Part shown: piece by piece, positions 55,561 to 63,560 of the stretch
Layout: each line of letters opens with the position of its first letter
How positions within the stretch are numbered: the first letter of the stretch is position 1
From: Moraxellaceae bacterium
GTDB lineage: Bacteria > Pseudomonadota > Gammaproteobacteria > Pseudomonadales > Moraxellaceae
Reading direction: 5' to 3'
Assembly: GCA_020697295.1 (NCBI GenBank)
Contig: JAJFBF010000002.1
Location: 17,544-81,543 of the forward strand
DNA: 64,000 nt
The notes under the pieces: model-generated
The model's database searches: none
What the model saw: the letters and a program-made list of their open reading frames with translations, nothing else
What the model was told of the DNA's origin: nothing
Made by a program: the position numbers and the translations under genes

Positions 55561-56094
55561 TCAGGCCCCTTCGTGACGCAGCACAAAGAAGAAGGGCTGT
55601 GGCATGTCCTTGAGGTCCATCACGCCGAGCACGGTTTCATTGTCGATCTTGCGGAATACGTCGTGGATGGGCAGGTCGTCGTAGATCATGGTCGCGCTGG
55701 TCTTGCCGCGATGTTCGAGCATGCGCAGGCGGGCCCGGGCCTTGCCGGTCTGCAGCGCGAGCTTGAAGGGGAGCGACAGCGCATTGAGAAGGCCCGAGCG
55801 CGGCACGTGCAGCTTCCACATCAGGTTCATGGGCATGAACCTCGGGTTCAGGCTGATGATGTCGCCACCGCGGCGGAACAGCAGCGGGTGCACCTCGTCG
55901 GCGCTGATGAAGGCCTTGCCGTACCAGCCGAAGGCTTCCAGCAGTCCGTCCATGGGGTGCTGCGTGCCGAAGCCACTGCCCACCCAGCGTCCCAGCATGA
56001 AGTCGATGTCGACCGGCGCCAGCGAATCAAAGAGGGCGAGGGCGTCAGCGGTGGACATGGGGGGCTGGGGGAGGGTGGTGGGGACGACGGACAT
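55561..56094 (-). CDS. GXWXG/DUF4334 domain protein
   Basis: This 177-aa protein combines the GXWXG motif (MLGRWVGSGF, residues about 37-46) and the DUF4334 domain (C-terminal, RMLEHRGKTSATMIYDDLPIHDVF). Family members occur across bacteria and fungi with unknown function. The start is the ATG giving MSVVPTTLP; another ATG 12 codons later is possible. It is in a minus-strand cluster with a DUF1272 gene and a methyltransferase gene, flanked by direct copies of a hairpin repeat. Confidence 0.85.
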   Translation of the reverse strand: MSVVPTTLPQPPMSTADALALFDSLAPVDIDFMLGRWVGSGFGTQHPMDGLLEAFGWYGKAFISADEVHPLLFRRGGDIISLNPRFMPMNLMWKLHVPRSGLLNALSLPFKLALQTGKARARLRMLEHRGKTSATMIYDDLPIHDVFRKIDNETVLGVMDLKDMPQPFFFVLRHEGA

Positions 56095-56213
56095 CGGCGG
56101 TGGTTCCTGCGGCGGTGGTTCGTGACGAGGACAAGTCTGCAAGTGGCGGGGCCGGCCTGTACAGCCCTGCTGTCGCCGCCAGGTGGCCACGGGCAGGGGG
56201 GTCCTTGCCTGCC

Positions 56214-56405
56214 TCAGGCCGATGCCGCCGGCGTGCGCATGCGCGTGGGACGCGGGACCAGGTTGCCCCGGCAATTGGGACAGATGCATTGCATGACGGT
56301 GGCGCAGTCCGGGCAAAAAGTGCATTCAAAGGAGCAGATATGGGCCTTGCCCGTGGCCGGGGTGGCGGCCCCGCACTTCTCGCAATGCGCTTTCATTTCC
56401 AGCAT
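56214..56405 (-). CDS. DUF1272 zinc-ribbon-like small protein
   Basis: This 63-aa Cys-rich protein matches DUF1272: MLEMKAHCEKCG, HICSFECTFCPDCA and CPNCRGNLV. Nine cysteines could bind zinc. The function is unknown. AGGAGG lies just upstream of the ATG. Its stop is 119 bases before the DUF4334 gene start. Confidence 0.92.
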   Translation of the reverse strand: MLEMKAHCEKCGAATPATGKAHICSFECTFCPDCATVMQCICPNCRGNLVPRPTRMRTPAASA

Positions 56406-56428
56406 GGCGTCCTCCTGTTGCGATGTGC

Positions 56429-57058
56429 TCAGCGCGCGACCGCCGTGCCCCAGTAGTTGAAGGTGAGCGGGCGCGGCCCTGGCAGGTACATGGTCTGCAG
56501 GTCCTCGCAGACAAAGCCGGCCTGCTCCAGCAGGGCCGGGATGTCGCGATTGAGATGGCAGCCGCCGGCGAACTTCGACCAGACTGGCGTGAGGCGATCC
56601 TGCCAGCGCGCGACCGAGGCGTCGGGGGCGCGGCCGTGTTCGCAGAAAATCAGGCGTCCCTGCGGTTTCAGCACGCGGCGCATTTCGCGCAGCGCGGCGA
56701 CGGGGTCGGGGATGGTGCAGAGCGAGAAGGTGACCAGCACGCTGTCGAAAGTGGCGTCACCGTAGGGGATGCGTTCCGCGGAAAGTCCGACGAGTTCGAC
56801 GGCGAGCCCGGTGGCTTCGAGGCGCTTACGCGCCAGCGAGTGCATCTCGGTGCCGGGGTCGAGGCCCACGATATGGTCGACGCGGGTCGCGTCGTAGTGG
56901 GGCAGGTTGAGGCCGGTGCCGATGCCGATCTCCAGTACGCGGCCGTGGGCCAGCGGCACGATTTTCTCGCGCTGCTTTTTTACCGGGCCGATGCCGCAGG
57001 CCATGTCGATCAGATAGGGAAGCAGGTGGCGCTCGTACCAGTTGCCGTGGTCGCTCAT
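56429..57058 (-). CDS. Class I SAM-dependent methyltransferase
   Basis: This 209-aa methyltransferase has the SAM-binding motif VLEIGIGTGLN near residues 41-51, LDPGTEM (motif II) and FDSVLVTFSLCTIPD (motif IV), in the Methyltransf_11 plan. The substrate is unknown; ubiquinone-like and lipid methyltransferases share this pattern. The start is the ATG with GGGAGG upstream. It is first in the small minus-strand group with the DUF1272 gene 23 bases away. Confidence 0.9.
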   Translation of the reverse strand: MSDHGNWYERHLLPYLIDMACGIGPVKKQREKIVPLAHGRVLEIGIGTGLNLPHYDATRVDHIVGLDPGTEMHSLARKRLEATGLAVELVGLSAERIPYGDATFDSVLVTFSLCTIPDPVAALREMRRVLKPQGRLIFCEHGRAPDASVARWQDRLTPVWSKFAGGCHLNRDIPALLEQAGFVCEDLQTMYLPGPRPLTFNYWGTAVAR

Positions 57059-57149
57059 CGGTTTTCCTCCCGGGAGAAAAGGGCATGCGTCGAGTTTGCC
57101 GTGGTGGTCGTTGCGATGCCACGGCCTTGTGGGTGGTTCTTGCCGGGCC

Positions 57150-57319
57150 GTAAGGGGCTCCTCTGCCAGTTGGGTGTCTGGAGGGGTTGCCCCTGCCACC
57201 CGCAGGGGAAACCCCTCCAGACGCCCGCCATTTGCCGCAGTGCCCGGGCTGAGGCGTGGGTGGGTGGCTGTCGGCTTCGCCTTAGGGAGGGCTGCGGGGT
57301 GGCCGTCGGCTTTGCCTCG
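57150..57319 (+). repeat. Dispersed hairpin repeat, copy 2
   Basis: A 170-base direct copy of 55305-55466. Its 24-bp stem (57173-57196 / 57202-57225) differs from copy 1 at two fully compensated base pairs. A third GTCGGCTTTGCCTCG follows at about 57335. The rest of the 57059-57437 gap holds nothing else I recognise. Confidence 0.85.
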
Positions 57320-57437
57320 GCAGGGAGAGAGGGAGTCGGCTTTGCCTCGGCTGGACCCTGGCATCGCTGAATTTTTGTATCAGGGCACGAAGGCTCGCCG
57401 GAGCAAGTCGGGCTTTGCGTGGGCGGGTGGCTGCGGC

Positions 57438-57788
57438 CTAGAGCAGTTCGATGCCGAAGCGCCGTATTATCAGCGCGAACAGCCCGAAGCCGGCCAGTGT
57501 GATCGCTGCGCTGGCGCCCATGGTGGGCCAGAAGCCGATCCGGGGCAGCAGCCAGGGAAAGGCCAGGAACATGGGCAACGTGGGCAGCACGTACCAGAAG
57601 GTGTACCAGGCATGGTTGGCGATTTTCGCCTCGGGCTGGTTTTCAAAATACAGCCAGAACAGCGTGAGCAGAGTCACCAGCGGCAGCGCGGCGACGAACG
57701 CGCCCATCCGGTCGCCGCGTTTGGCGAGTTCGGATACCAGCACGATCACGGCGGCGCTGGCGAGGTATTTCACGATCAGGAAGGGCAC
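57438..57788 (-). CDS. DUF3147 family membrane protein
   Basis: This 116-aa protein with four membrane segments matches the DUF3147 family: LVSELAKRGDRMGAFVAALP, KIANHAWYTFWYVLPTLPMF and IIRRFGIELL at the C-terminus. The GTG at 57788 with GGAG upstream gives the usual family length. The function is unknown. It is the last of three minus-strand genes. Confidence 0.88.
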   Translation of the reverse strand: MPFLIVKYLASAAVIVLVSELAKRGDRMGAFVAALPLVTLLTLFWLYFENQPEAKIANHAWYTFWYVLPTLPMFLAFPWLLPRIGFWPTMGASAAITLAGFGLFALIIRRFGIELL

Positions 57789-57909
57789 GGCGGTCTCCGG
57801 CGTCGGCAAGTCTGGGTCTGCAAGTTCATGTCGGCGCGTCACGGTTTGCGTGACTCCTACCTTAACCGCAACACGTCTGGTGTTGCAGCTTCCCTGAAAA
57901 GCCAAACGC

Positions 57910-58317
57910 TCAGCGCAGCACCGCCTCCAGGCGCGCCAGCGCCGCCTGTCCGCGGGGCAGGAGCAGGAAGGCCAAGGCCGCGACATTGAGCACAACGGTC
58001 AGCCAGAAAATGCCGCGGAAGGCCGCCTTGGCGGATTTATGCCGCAGCCACTCCTGCGCGCAGAGGGCGCCGGGCCAGCCGCCGGCGAGCGCGAGCAGGT
58101 GCATCGTCTTCTCGGGCGTGCGCCATTGCCGCTGCCGGGCGGCGCGCTTGTCGAGCGCGTAGACAGCCAGCGTCAGCACACTCATGCCGGCATAAATCCA
58201 GAGGATATAAAAAGGGAGGCGGCCCAGCGCGGCCAGGCCCGCCAGCGTCAGCAGGAAGGCGAGCGCCAGCAGCGGCGAACGGCGGCCACGACGGTCGCGA
58301 GTACGAGGCGGGGCCAA
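57910..58317 (-). CDS. DUF1294 domain membrane protein
   Basis: This protein of about 135 aa has two or three membrane segments and the DUF1294 signature YALDKRAARQRQWRTPEKTMHLLALAGGWPGA with HKSAK. The N-terminal 15 residues are basic. The only early start is TTG (58317), so the true start is uncertain. DUF1294 domains are often fused to cold-shock domains; here it stands alone. It follows the next gene by 9 bases. Confidence 0.85.
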   Translation of the reverse strand: MAPPRTRDRRGRRSPLLALAFLLTLAGLAALGRLPFYILWIYAGMSVLTLAVYALDKRAARQRQWRTPEKTMHLLALAGGWPGALCAQEWLRHKSAKAAFRGIFWLTVVLNVAALAFLLLPRGQAALARLEAVLR

Positions 58318-58326
58318 AACGCGGGG

Positions 58327-58632
58327 TCAGTGCTCGAGCAGCGAGGCGCCGCCCGGCAGGCCCGGCTCGGCGGTGCTTTCGCCATCGCCTTCGATCAGGA
58401 ACACCAGGTTGTGCGGCAGGCGCAGCCGGCGCAGGCCCTGGCGCTTGGGCAGGATGACGTCGAGCTCGAGGTAGTGCGGGTGGCCGGGATCGATGCGCGT
58501 GCACAGGAAGTGGAGCAGGGTGGAGCCGTCGCTGCCGTGCAGTTCGTGACAGTAGCGGCGCAGCAGCTCGCGCTCGAGGGCGGGCACCTCGGCCTTGAGA
58601 ATGACGCTGTAGAGAGGGCGGGGCTCGGTCAT
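58327..58632 (-). CDS. Hypothetical small protein
   Basis: I do not recognise this 101-aa protein. It has an alpha/beta pattern (MTEPRPLYSVILKAEVPALERELLRR...) with alternating strands and helices, and no signal peptide. It is translationally close to the DUF1294 gene and likely cotranscribed. Confidence 0.7.
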   Translation of the reverse strand: MTEPRPLYSVILKAEVPALERELLRRYCHELHGSDGSTLLHFLCTRIDPGHPHYLELDVILPKRQGLRRLRLPHNLVFLIEGDGESTAEPGLPGGASLLEH

Positions 58633-58709
58633 CTCGGGGGCTCCAGCAAGCGTGCACGGTCGCGCGGGTTACCGGAGTCTACCGGAACGAATCGCGATCG
58701 GCGCAGTCC

Positions 58710-59108
58710 CTAGGGCCTGGCGGCCGGATAACGGGGCAGCGTGTCCGTGATTTCATACCACGAAGCCCTGGAGTCCGTGTAGGCGTGATAGGCCTTCTGG
58801 CACTGAAAAGGCGTTTCAACGGTGCCCAGCCGCAGCCGCATGATCCCGGGCAGGTCATCCCGCGCGCTATAGAGCGGGCTGCCGCAATGCGAGCAGAAGA
58901 CGCGTGCCTTGTGCGGCACCGCCCGGTACTCCTTGAGCAGCTCCGCGCCCGCGACAAGACGGAAGCGGGCGGACTCGATGGGTGAGACGGCGACGAATGC
59001 CGAGCCCTGGGCCTTGCGGCACTGCGAGCAGTGGCACAGGGAGATTTCCTGGAGTTCGCCGTCATACTCGTAGCGAACCCCGCCGCACAGGCAACTGCCT
59101 TTGATCAT
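58710..59108 (-). CDS. GFA family (glutathione-dependent formaldehyde-activating enzyme-like) protein
   Basis: This 132-aa protein has the zinc-binding GFA pattern: GSCLCGGVRYEY, CHCSQCRKAQGSAF and FCSHCGSPLYS. Related proteins capture formaldehyde with glutathione, but most members are uncharacterised. The gene stands alone. Confidence 0.93.
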   Translation of the reverse strand: MIKGSCLCGGVRYEYDGELQEISLCHCSQCRKAQGSAFVAVSPIESARFRLVAGAELLKEYRAVPHKARVFCSHCGSPLYSARDDLPGIMRLRLGTVETPFQCQKAYHAYTDSRASWYEITDTLPRYPAARP

Positions 59109-59188
59109 GACGACTCCTTGCGGGACGCGGGGTGGAGATCGGGCCGTGGAGTGCCAGGGCCCGGCCTTTTCCCGTGGCCCGGCCTTCC

Positions 59189-60697
59189 TCAGTGCTGGAG
59201 CGATTCGTGGATCTCCGCGAAGGCGGTCATCACGCGGCGCATGGTCTCATTCTTGTCATGGCTGGCGCCCATGCGCACGACCACAAGGTTGTGGCCGGGA
59301 GACATCACCACATACTGCCCCATGAAGCCCTGGAACCAGATCGTATCATCGGGCAAGCGCGGCGCGATGTCCTTGAACACCGCCACTTCGGTGGCGGGAT
59401 TGCCGGTCTTGCGCCAGATGTAGAAGCCGTAGCGCGCGGCCGCGGGCGATGGCGCCAGCGCATTGCTCATGTAGTCACCGGAGATGAGCTGCGCGCCGTT
59501 CCAGTTGCCGTGCTGCATGACCAGCTGGCCCAGGCGCAGCCAGTCCACCGGGCGCAGCAGGCCACGGGCGCCGCCGACCGGAGTGCCGCCGGCGTCCGGC
59601 TCGATGACGCCATGACGAATGCCCAGCGGTGCGAACAGCCGGCGCTGGTAATAATCGTAGAGAGTCTGGTGATCGTTGCCGAGCAACTGCTTCATGCGCA
59701 GCATGGCGATGTTCACGAAGCCCGTGGAGTAATTGAACTTCGCGCCGGGCGCGGCGGCCTCCGGATCCCAGGGACGGTTCGCCGCCCAGTTGCCTTGGTT
59801 GGGCCTGGAATACAGCATTTCACCGGTGTCGCTGACGCCCTCGTACTCCTCACTCCACTTCAGGCCCGCGGCATTGTTCAGGAGATGGCGCCAGGTAATG
59901 CGCGCCTTCTGGCTGTCGGTCGTCCACTGCGGCAGGCCGACCGGGTCTTCCAGACGGATAAGCCCGTCTGTTGCCATGAGGCCGGCGATCAGGCCCGTCA
60001 GCGATTTTGTCATGGACCAGCCCGGTTGCGGGTGCGAGCGATTGATGCCCGGCCCATAGCGCTCGAACACCAGGTGGCCATCCTTCGCCACTAGGTAGGC
60101 GGTCGTGTTCTGGTGCAGGGAAGGATTCAAGCGGGTTTCCTCGAACAGGCGGTCGCCCTGCCGTGCCACCGTCTCCGCCACGGGAGCAGGCAACAGCCCC
60201 GTTTCCGCCGGGTACTCGCCGGCAGGCCAGGGCGCGGCAATCGCGGGCAGGGTGGCCGCCGGGCGGAAGGCCTGGTCGCGCACCGCGCTCACGGAGGTGC
60301 CCGGCGGTACGACAGTGCAGCCCAGGCCTGCGCGGTAGATCGCGGTGCGGCTGTAGAAGGGCCAGACCGGCAGCTGGGCGGTGACACTGTTGCGCCAGTC
60401 CATGTCGACCGCCTGGACGAGCCCGAGCGGCTGGATCGTCGGCCAGACGTATTCCACCCGCACCCGCGTCGCCCAGTCGCCACTGACGTAGACGCGGGTG
60501 CAGAGCTCCTGGGCTGCGTGGCCGTTGCCGGCCTTGATGCGGGCTTCACCCATGGCGAGCGTGTCGGCGAGATCCGCCGCCGTGTAAGCGGCGTTGGCGG
60601 AGGGGGAAAGCGTGAAGCTGGCGGCAAGCGTGGCCGCCAGTGAGATGACCGGAAGCAGGCGGCGGGGCGGCTGCGTCCTCTGGCTGGAGGTCGGCAT
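59189..60697 (-). CDS. Secreted serine hydrolase, beta-lactamase/DD-peptidase family
   Basis: This 502-aa protein has an export signal (about residues 12-36, cut after ANA) and a beta-lactamase-type (class C, NylB-like) domain with the nucleophile motif S228MTK (GWSMTKS). YST (about 330) takes the place of the usual YxN. The N-terminal 160 residues are an extra domain with two Cys residues. Members include esterases, 6-aminohexanoate-dimer hydrolases and DD-peptidases; true beta-lactam hydrolysis is not implied. Confidence 0.88.
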   Translation of the reverse strand: MPTSSQRTQPPRRLLPVISLAATLAASFTLSPSANAAYTAADLADTLAMGEARIKAGNGHAAQELCTRVYVSGDWATRVRVEYVWPTIQPLGLVQAVDMDWRNSVTAQLPVWPFYSRTAIYRAGLGCTVVPPGTSVSAVRDQAFRPAATLPAIAAPWPAGEYPAETGLLPAPVAETVARQGDRLFEETRLNPSLHQNTTAYLVAKDGHLVFERYGPGINRSHPQPGWSMTKSLTGLIAGLMATDGLIRLEDPVGLPQWTTDSQKARITWRHLLNNAAGLKWSEEYEGVSDTGEMLYSRPNQGNWAANRPWDPEAAAPGAKFNYSTGFVNIAMLRMKQLLGNDHQTLYDYYQRRLFAPLGIRHGVIEPDAGGTPVGGARGLLRPVDWLRLGQLVMQHGNWNGAQLISGDYMSNALAPSPAAARYGFYIWRKTGNPATEVAVFKDIAPRLPDDTIWFQGFMGQYVVMSPGHNLVVVRMGASHDKNETMRRVMTAFAEIHESLQH

Positions 60698-61008
60698 GAT
60701 TATTTTTCTCGTATCCGTGAGAGGGAGCCCGGGGGGAGGGCTGACGGCCGGTGAGGGCCGGTCCGGCCTTATTGGGACGTTCGTACCATTTCAGGTCAAC
60801 AAGGAGCCGACGGGCGGAGCGGGGGAGTGGAGGCTGAAGCGGTGGCGATCGCGGACAGGTGCACGAAGGCCCTTTCGGCGTGAGGGCTGGTTGATGATAG
60901 CGCGCCGGGGGCGGGGCGAAGCCGGAGCTGAAGGGCTCAACTCCAGAGCGGCCTGTTGGCCTGCGGTGAGTGAGCTGGAGGACGTCGTCTCGCCCGGTGA
61001 GGGAAAGG
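60698..61008. other. Gene-free stretch, left edge of the lower-GC region
   Basis: About 310 bases between the serine hydrolase gene and the first small minus-strand gene of the right-hand region. No reading frame or attC-like site is recognised. Confidence 0.45.
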
Positions 61009-61569
61009 TCAGGCGGTCAGCCGGAGCCGGATGGAGCGCTTGATTTCGGCAAGCTCTTCTTCCGGGCGATACGCCTTGTCTGAAGTGGCGGTAATGCCGA
61101 TAGAAAACACGCAGGCCCGGGTAGGCAGAAAGAGCAGTTCACTCAGGCCGTGAAAAGATTCGCCCTCCGGATTCAACACAGACATGGAGGCCGTAAGCCG
61201 GCCCCCGACCACCCCGGAGACCACGCACTCGGGTGAAAACTCGTGTAGCTTGAAGTCGGGAAAGGCTTGTTGCATGTGGCCGAGCATGCTGGCGAAGACG
61301 GCCGGTATGCCACCGGCGGCGGCGATGGCGGCGGCGCTGTAGGCCTGACACTTCAATGCGGGAACGGCCAGTCCTGGCGGGACAGTCGGGTCATGTACGA
61401 TCAGGAAGGGCGGACTTCCCATGGCAAGGTACTCGGCCATTTTGGCCGAGGTATTTTTTGCCCGTCCGATGAATTGCCGCATCCATGGCGCAGGGACAAC
61501 CTGCCATGAGTCCGGGTACGAGATACTGAAGCCGAGCTGGCTGCTATTGAACGTTTGCACGCTCGCCAT
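61009..61569 (-). CDS. DcrB/PsbP-like hypothetical protein
   Basis: I assign no firm function. This 186-aa protein has the YPDSWQV opening typical of DcrB/PsbP-fold proteins (FSISYPDSWQVVPAP, residues about 13-27) and alternating strands and helices (LLFLPTRACVFSIGITATSDK). No signal peptide is seen. Its ATG directly abuts the stop of the upstream membrane-protein gene. Base composition is lower in GC than the window average. Confidence 0.65.
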   Translation of the reverse strand: MASVQTFNSSQLGFSISYPDSWQVVPAPWMRQFIGRAKNTSAKMAEYLAMGSPPFLIVHDPTVPPGLAVPALKCQAYSAAAIAAAGGIPAVFASMLGHMQQAFPDFKLHEFSPECVVSGVVGGRLTASMSVLNPEGESFHGLSELLFLPTRACVFSIGITATSDKAYRPEEELAEIKRSIRLRLTA

Positions 61570-61914
61570 TCACATCCGGGTAATCGGCAGGGTCACAGGA
61601 AAGAATACCTTTGCTAGCAGCAGCAATAGTGCGCCGCCAATGATCGTGCCGAAGATGGAGAGCTTGATGGTGCTCCACATGGATTCTCGGGTAAGAAGCT
61701 TGAGCGGGATGATGGACACCAGAAATGCGGCGATTATGGTGGAAAAGCCAGCCTGGCTGTTGGGTGCAAAAAATCCGCTGATGATACTCATCAGGACTGA
61801 TGCGATCAGGGCCTGCCAAAAGGTCAGCGAAATGCTCATCAGGCGCGCTGCCAGGAGCAGTCCCGAGGTCATGAAGATCATGCTCATGATGAGTGCGAAT
61901 GCTTTAAAATCCAT
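61570..61914 (-). CDS. Small four-helix membrane protein
   Basis: I do not recognise this 114-aa protein. It has four hydrophobic segments (ALIMSMIFMTSGLLLAARLM, ALIASVLMSIISGFFA, IIAAFLVSIIPLKLL, SIFGTIIGGALLLLLAKVFF). It is coupled to the DcrB-like gene with zero spacing. Codon use and lower GC set it apart from the left part of the window. Confidence 0.7.
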   Translation of the reverse strand: MDFKAFALIMSMIFMTSGLLLAARLMSISLTFWQALIASVLMSIISGFFAPNSQAGFSTIIAAFLVSIIPLKLLTRESMWSTIKLSIFGTIIGGALLLLLAKVFFPVTLPITRM

Positions 61915-61947
61915 TTGAGTGAAAACTCCTGTTTTAATTTCCAGTCG

Positions 61948-62601
61948 TCAATTCTCTACCACAAAGGTTCTGCTTTCTTGCCACATATTTGCACTCCAGG
62001 CAGGAAACGCGCTGCTGTTTCTCCATCCCGACGAACAGATCAGGAAGACTGATATGGCAGGGTATTCAACGGAAATACTGTCCACCATGCCCTTCCACCA
62101 GGCAGGAGGCCGAACGGTTATATGGGCATTTTCACCATTTGGCAATCTGGCTGCGGCGGGGTAACAGGCAACATTGAGAACAATCAGCTTTGATGCATAG
62201 GAGAACATGTCCCGAAGCACGGACGGCACATCAGAAATAAAGATGTGTTCGAGCACATCAAACGAAATGACGCAGTCAACCTGTCTCCTCTCATCCAGAT
62301 CGCGGGCAGGCTCGTATCGATAGGCGTTCTGAAGATTGAAATACTCTATTGCGGACTTATTGGATTCTTCATCGAAGCCGCTGGCTCCCCAGTCAGAGCC
62401 TCCGCAGCCATAGTCCAGTACAGTTGAAATGGAGTGTTGATTGAATATCGAGAGTACCTGTGGCCTGTATGGCCTAAGCTCAAAATCCGAGAACGCGGTA
62501 TCGACTCTCTGCTTGTCTACGCGCTCATAGCCTTCCGTTGCCATTCTCGCGTACATATCCAATAGTTCTTGACCCTTTTTGCTGAATTTCAGAGCACTCA
62601 T
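61948..62601 (-). CDS. Class I SAM-dependent methyltransferase, cassette-like gene
   Basis: This 217-aa methyltransferase has a SAM motif VLDYGCGGSDWG (about residues 61-72) and motif IV ISFDVLEHIFISDVP. The rest is unusual. The gene starts about 30 bases after an attC-like site (62627-62709) and has low GC, as expected for an integron cassette gene. The substrate is unknown. Confidence 0.82.
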   Translation of the reverse strand: MSALKFSKKGQELLDMYARMATEGYERVDKQRVDTAFSDFELRPYRPQVLSIFNQHSISTVLDYGCGGSDWGASGFDEESNKSAIEYFNLQNAYRYEPARDLDERRQVDCVISFDVLEHIFISDVPSVLRDMFSYASKLIVLNVACYPAAARLPNGENAHITVRPPAWWKGMVDSISVEYPAISVFLICSSGWRNSSAFPAWSANMWQESRTFVVEN

Positions 62602-62992
62602 CTTTTTTCCGCCTGGAATGATTTCCGTATAACGTGAAGTTCATCGCACGCTGCTGGCCTTGTGTATGCGGCGCGCGGAGCCGCGTCGGCCTTTTGCGAG
62701 TGGCCAAGGGTGCTCTGCTACAGCGCACAGCGGCCTGTGATGTTGAGCTGACGTTACCTTAGGAGCCAGGTCATTTGAAGCTCGGGAATCACGTAGCCGA
62801 GACCCGATGGCACGGGAAATCAGGCGCTGGGCTGGATTGAGGGCGGGATCGAGCGAATAGAGGCGGCCTCGCACTGCCAGCTGGAACCGAACAACGAAGG
62901 GAGCCCTGCGGACCTGGCGTGAGGTTCAGGACCCCCGGGGTGTAATAGCCGACGTGAACCGCGTCGCCCGGAACGAAGGATGGGGCGACAAG
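62602..62992. other. Gene-free stretch containing a degenerate attC-like site
   Basis: About 390 bases. The left part is the attC-like site at 62627-62709. The remainder (62710-62992) is GC-rich, unlike the flanking genes, and contains one 77-codon frame without family support. It may be a decayed cassette or a fusion of two. Confidence 0.5.
62627..62709 (-). repeat. attC-like integron recombination site (degenerate left box)
   Basis: On the minus strand it ends with GAACTTCACGTTATAC, where GTTATAC resembles the R' core GTTRRRY with one deviation. It opens with CCACTCGCAAAAGGCCGACG, like the other site, but the R'' box is degenerate. Inner palindromes (GCGGC/GCCGC) fit the attC stem. The methyltransferase gene starts 26 bases further on. 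Confidence 0.55.
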
Positions 62993-63448
62993 CTATCCCC
63001 TTTGTTTTCTACGGGCCATAACCCCAGCCGGAAGGACGATGAAAAGAAACAGTACGGCGGGCGGAAGCAGCATAATGGCAAACATATAGCCGAATTTTAT
63101 GCGGAGTTCGGGCTGAATAATGCCGGCTTTCGCCGATTCATCTTTTATGAGAGCCATGAACCGCTGCTTCAAGCAATTCTGCGTTGCCTGGTACTGACGA
63201 TAATCCTGGTCTGTGATGAAGATTTCTTTCCCTGTTTTTTTGTCATGCCACGCAATGAGCTCAACATATTCTCGCCTGGATATGGTGGTGTAATTCAGTG
63301 CTGGAGGAATCACATGAATATTGAGTTGAGGGCAATCGCCCGAAAGATGCTCGGTAAATGATTTGGCCGAGCTATAGGCCGAGAAATATGCGAAGCCAAT
63401 GTAGCCAATCCAGGCCATGCTAATAATTCCGATAATCTTTTTTAGCAT
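62993..63448 (-). CDS. Hypothetical membrane protein, cassette-like gene
   Basis: I do not recognise this 151-aa protein. It has a membrane segment at each end (IIGIISMAWIGYIGFAYFSA and FGYMFAIMLLPPAVLFLFIV) and a hydrophilic middle with two Cys. It starts 26 bases after the attC-like site at 63475-63560 and has low GC. Integron cassettes often encode such small unknown proteins. Confidence 0.75.
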   Translation of the reverse strand: MLKKIIGIISMAWIGYIGFAYFSAYSSAKSFTEHLSGDCPQLNIHVIPPALNYTTISRREYVELIAWHDKKTGKEIFITDQDYRQYQATQNCLKQRFMALIKDESAKAGIIQPELRIKFGYMFAIMLLPPAVLFLFIVLPAGVMARRKQRG

Positions 63449-63474
63449 TCTATCGTTTCCTTGATTTTATTGTT

Positions 63475-63560
63475 GCTTAACGTGAAGTTCAGTGGTGCGT
63501 TGCCGGCCTTTAATAATGGCGACTAAAGGAGTCGTGTCGGCCTTGAATGAGTGGTTAGCC
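63475..63560 (-). repeat. attC-like integron recombination site
   Basis: On the minus strand: R'' GGCTAAC, then ATTCAAGGCCGAC (like the L'' region of class 1 integron attCs), an inner CGACT/AGTCG hairpin, CTGAACTTCAC and R' GTTAAGC, a full match to GTTRRRY. The TAA stop of the upstream gene lies in GGCTAAC. Total length 86 bases, normal for attC. Confidence 0.7.

Noticed and set aside
61915..61947. Third attC site between the methyltransferase and membrane protein genes
   Set aside because: Only 33 bases, with no core boxes.
62641..62874. 77-codon frame on the minus strand between cassette-like genes
   Set aside because: Crosses the attC-like site and shows no recognisable domain; more likely decayed sequence.
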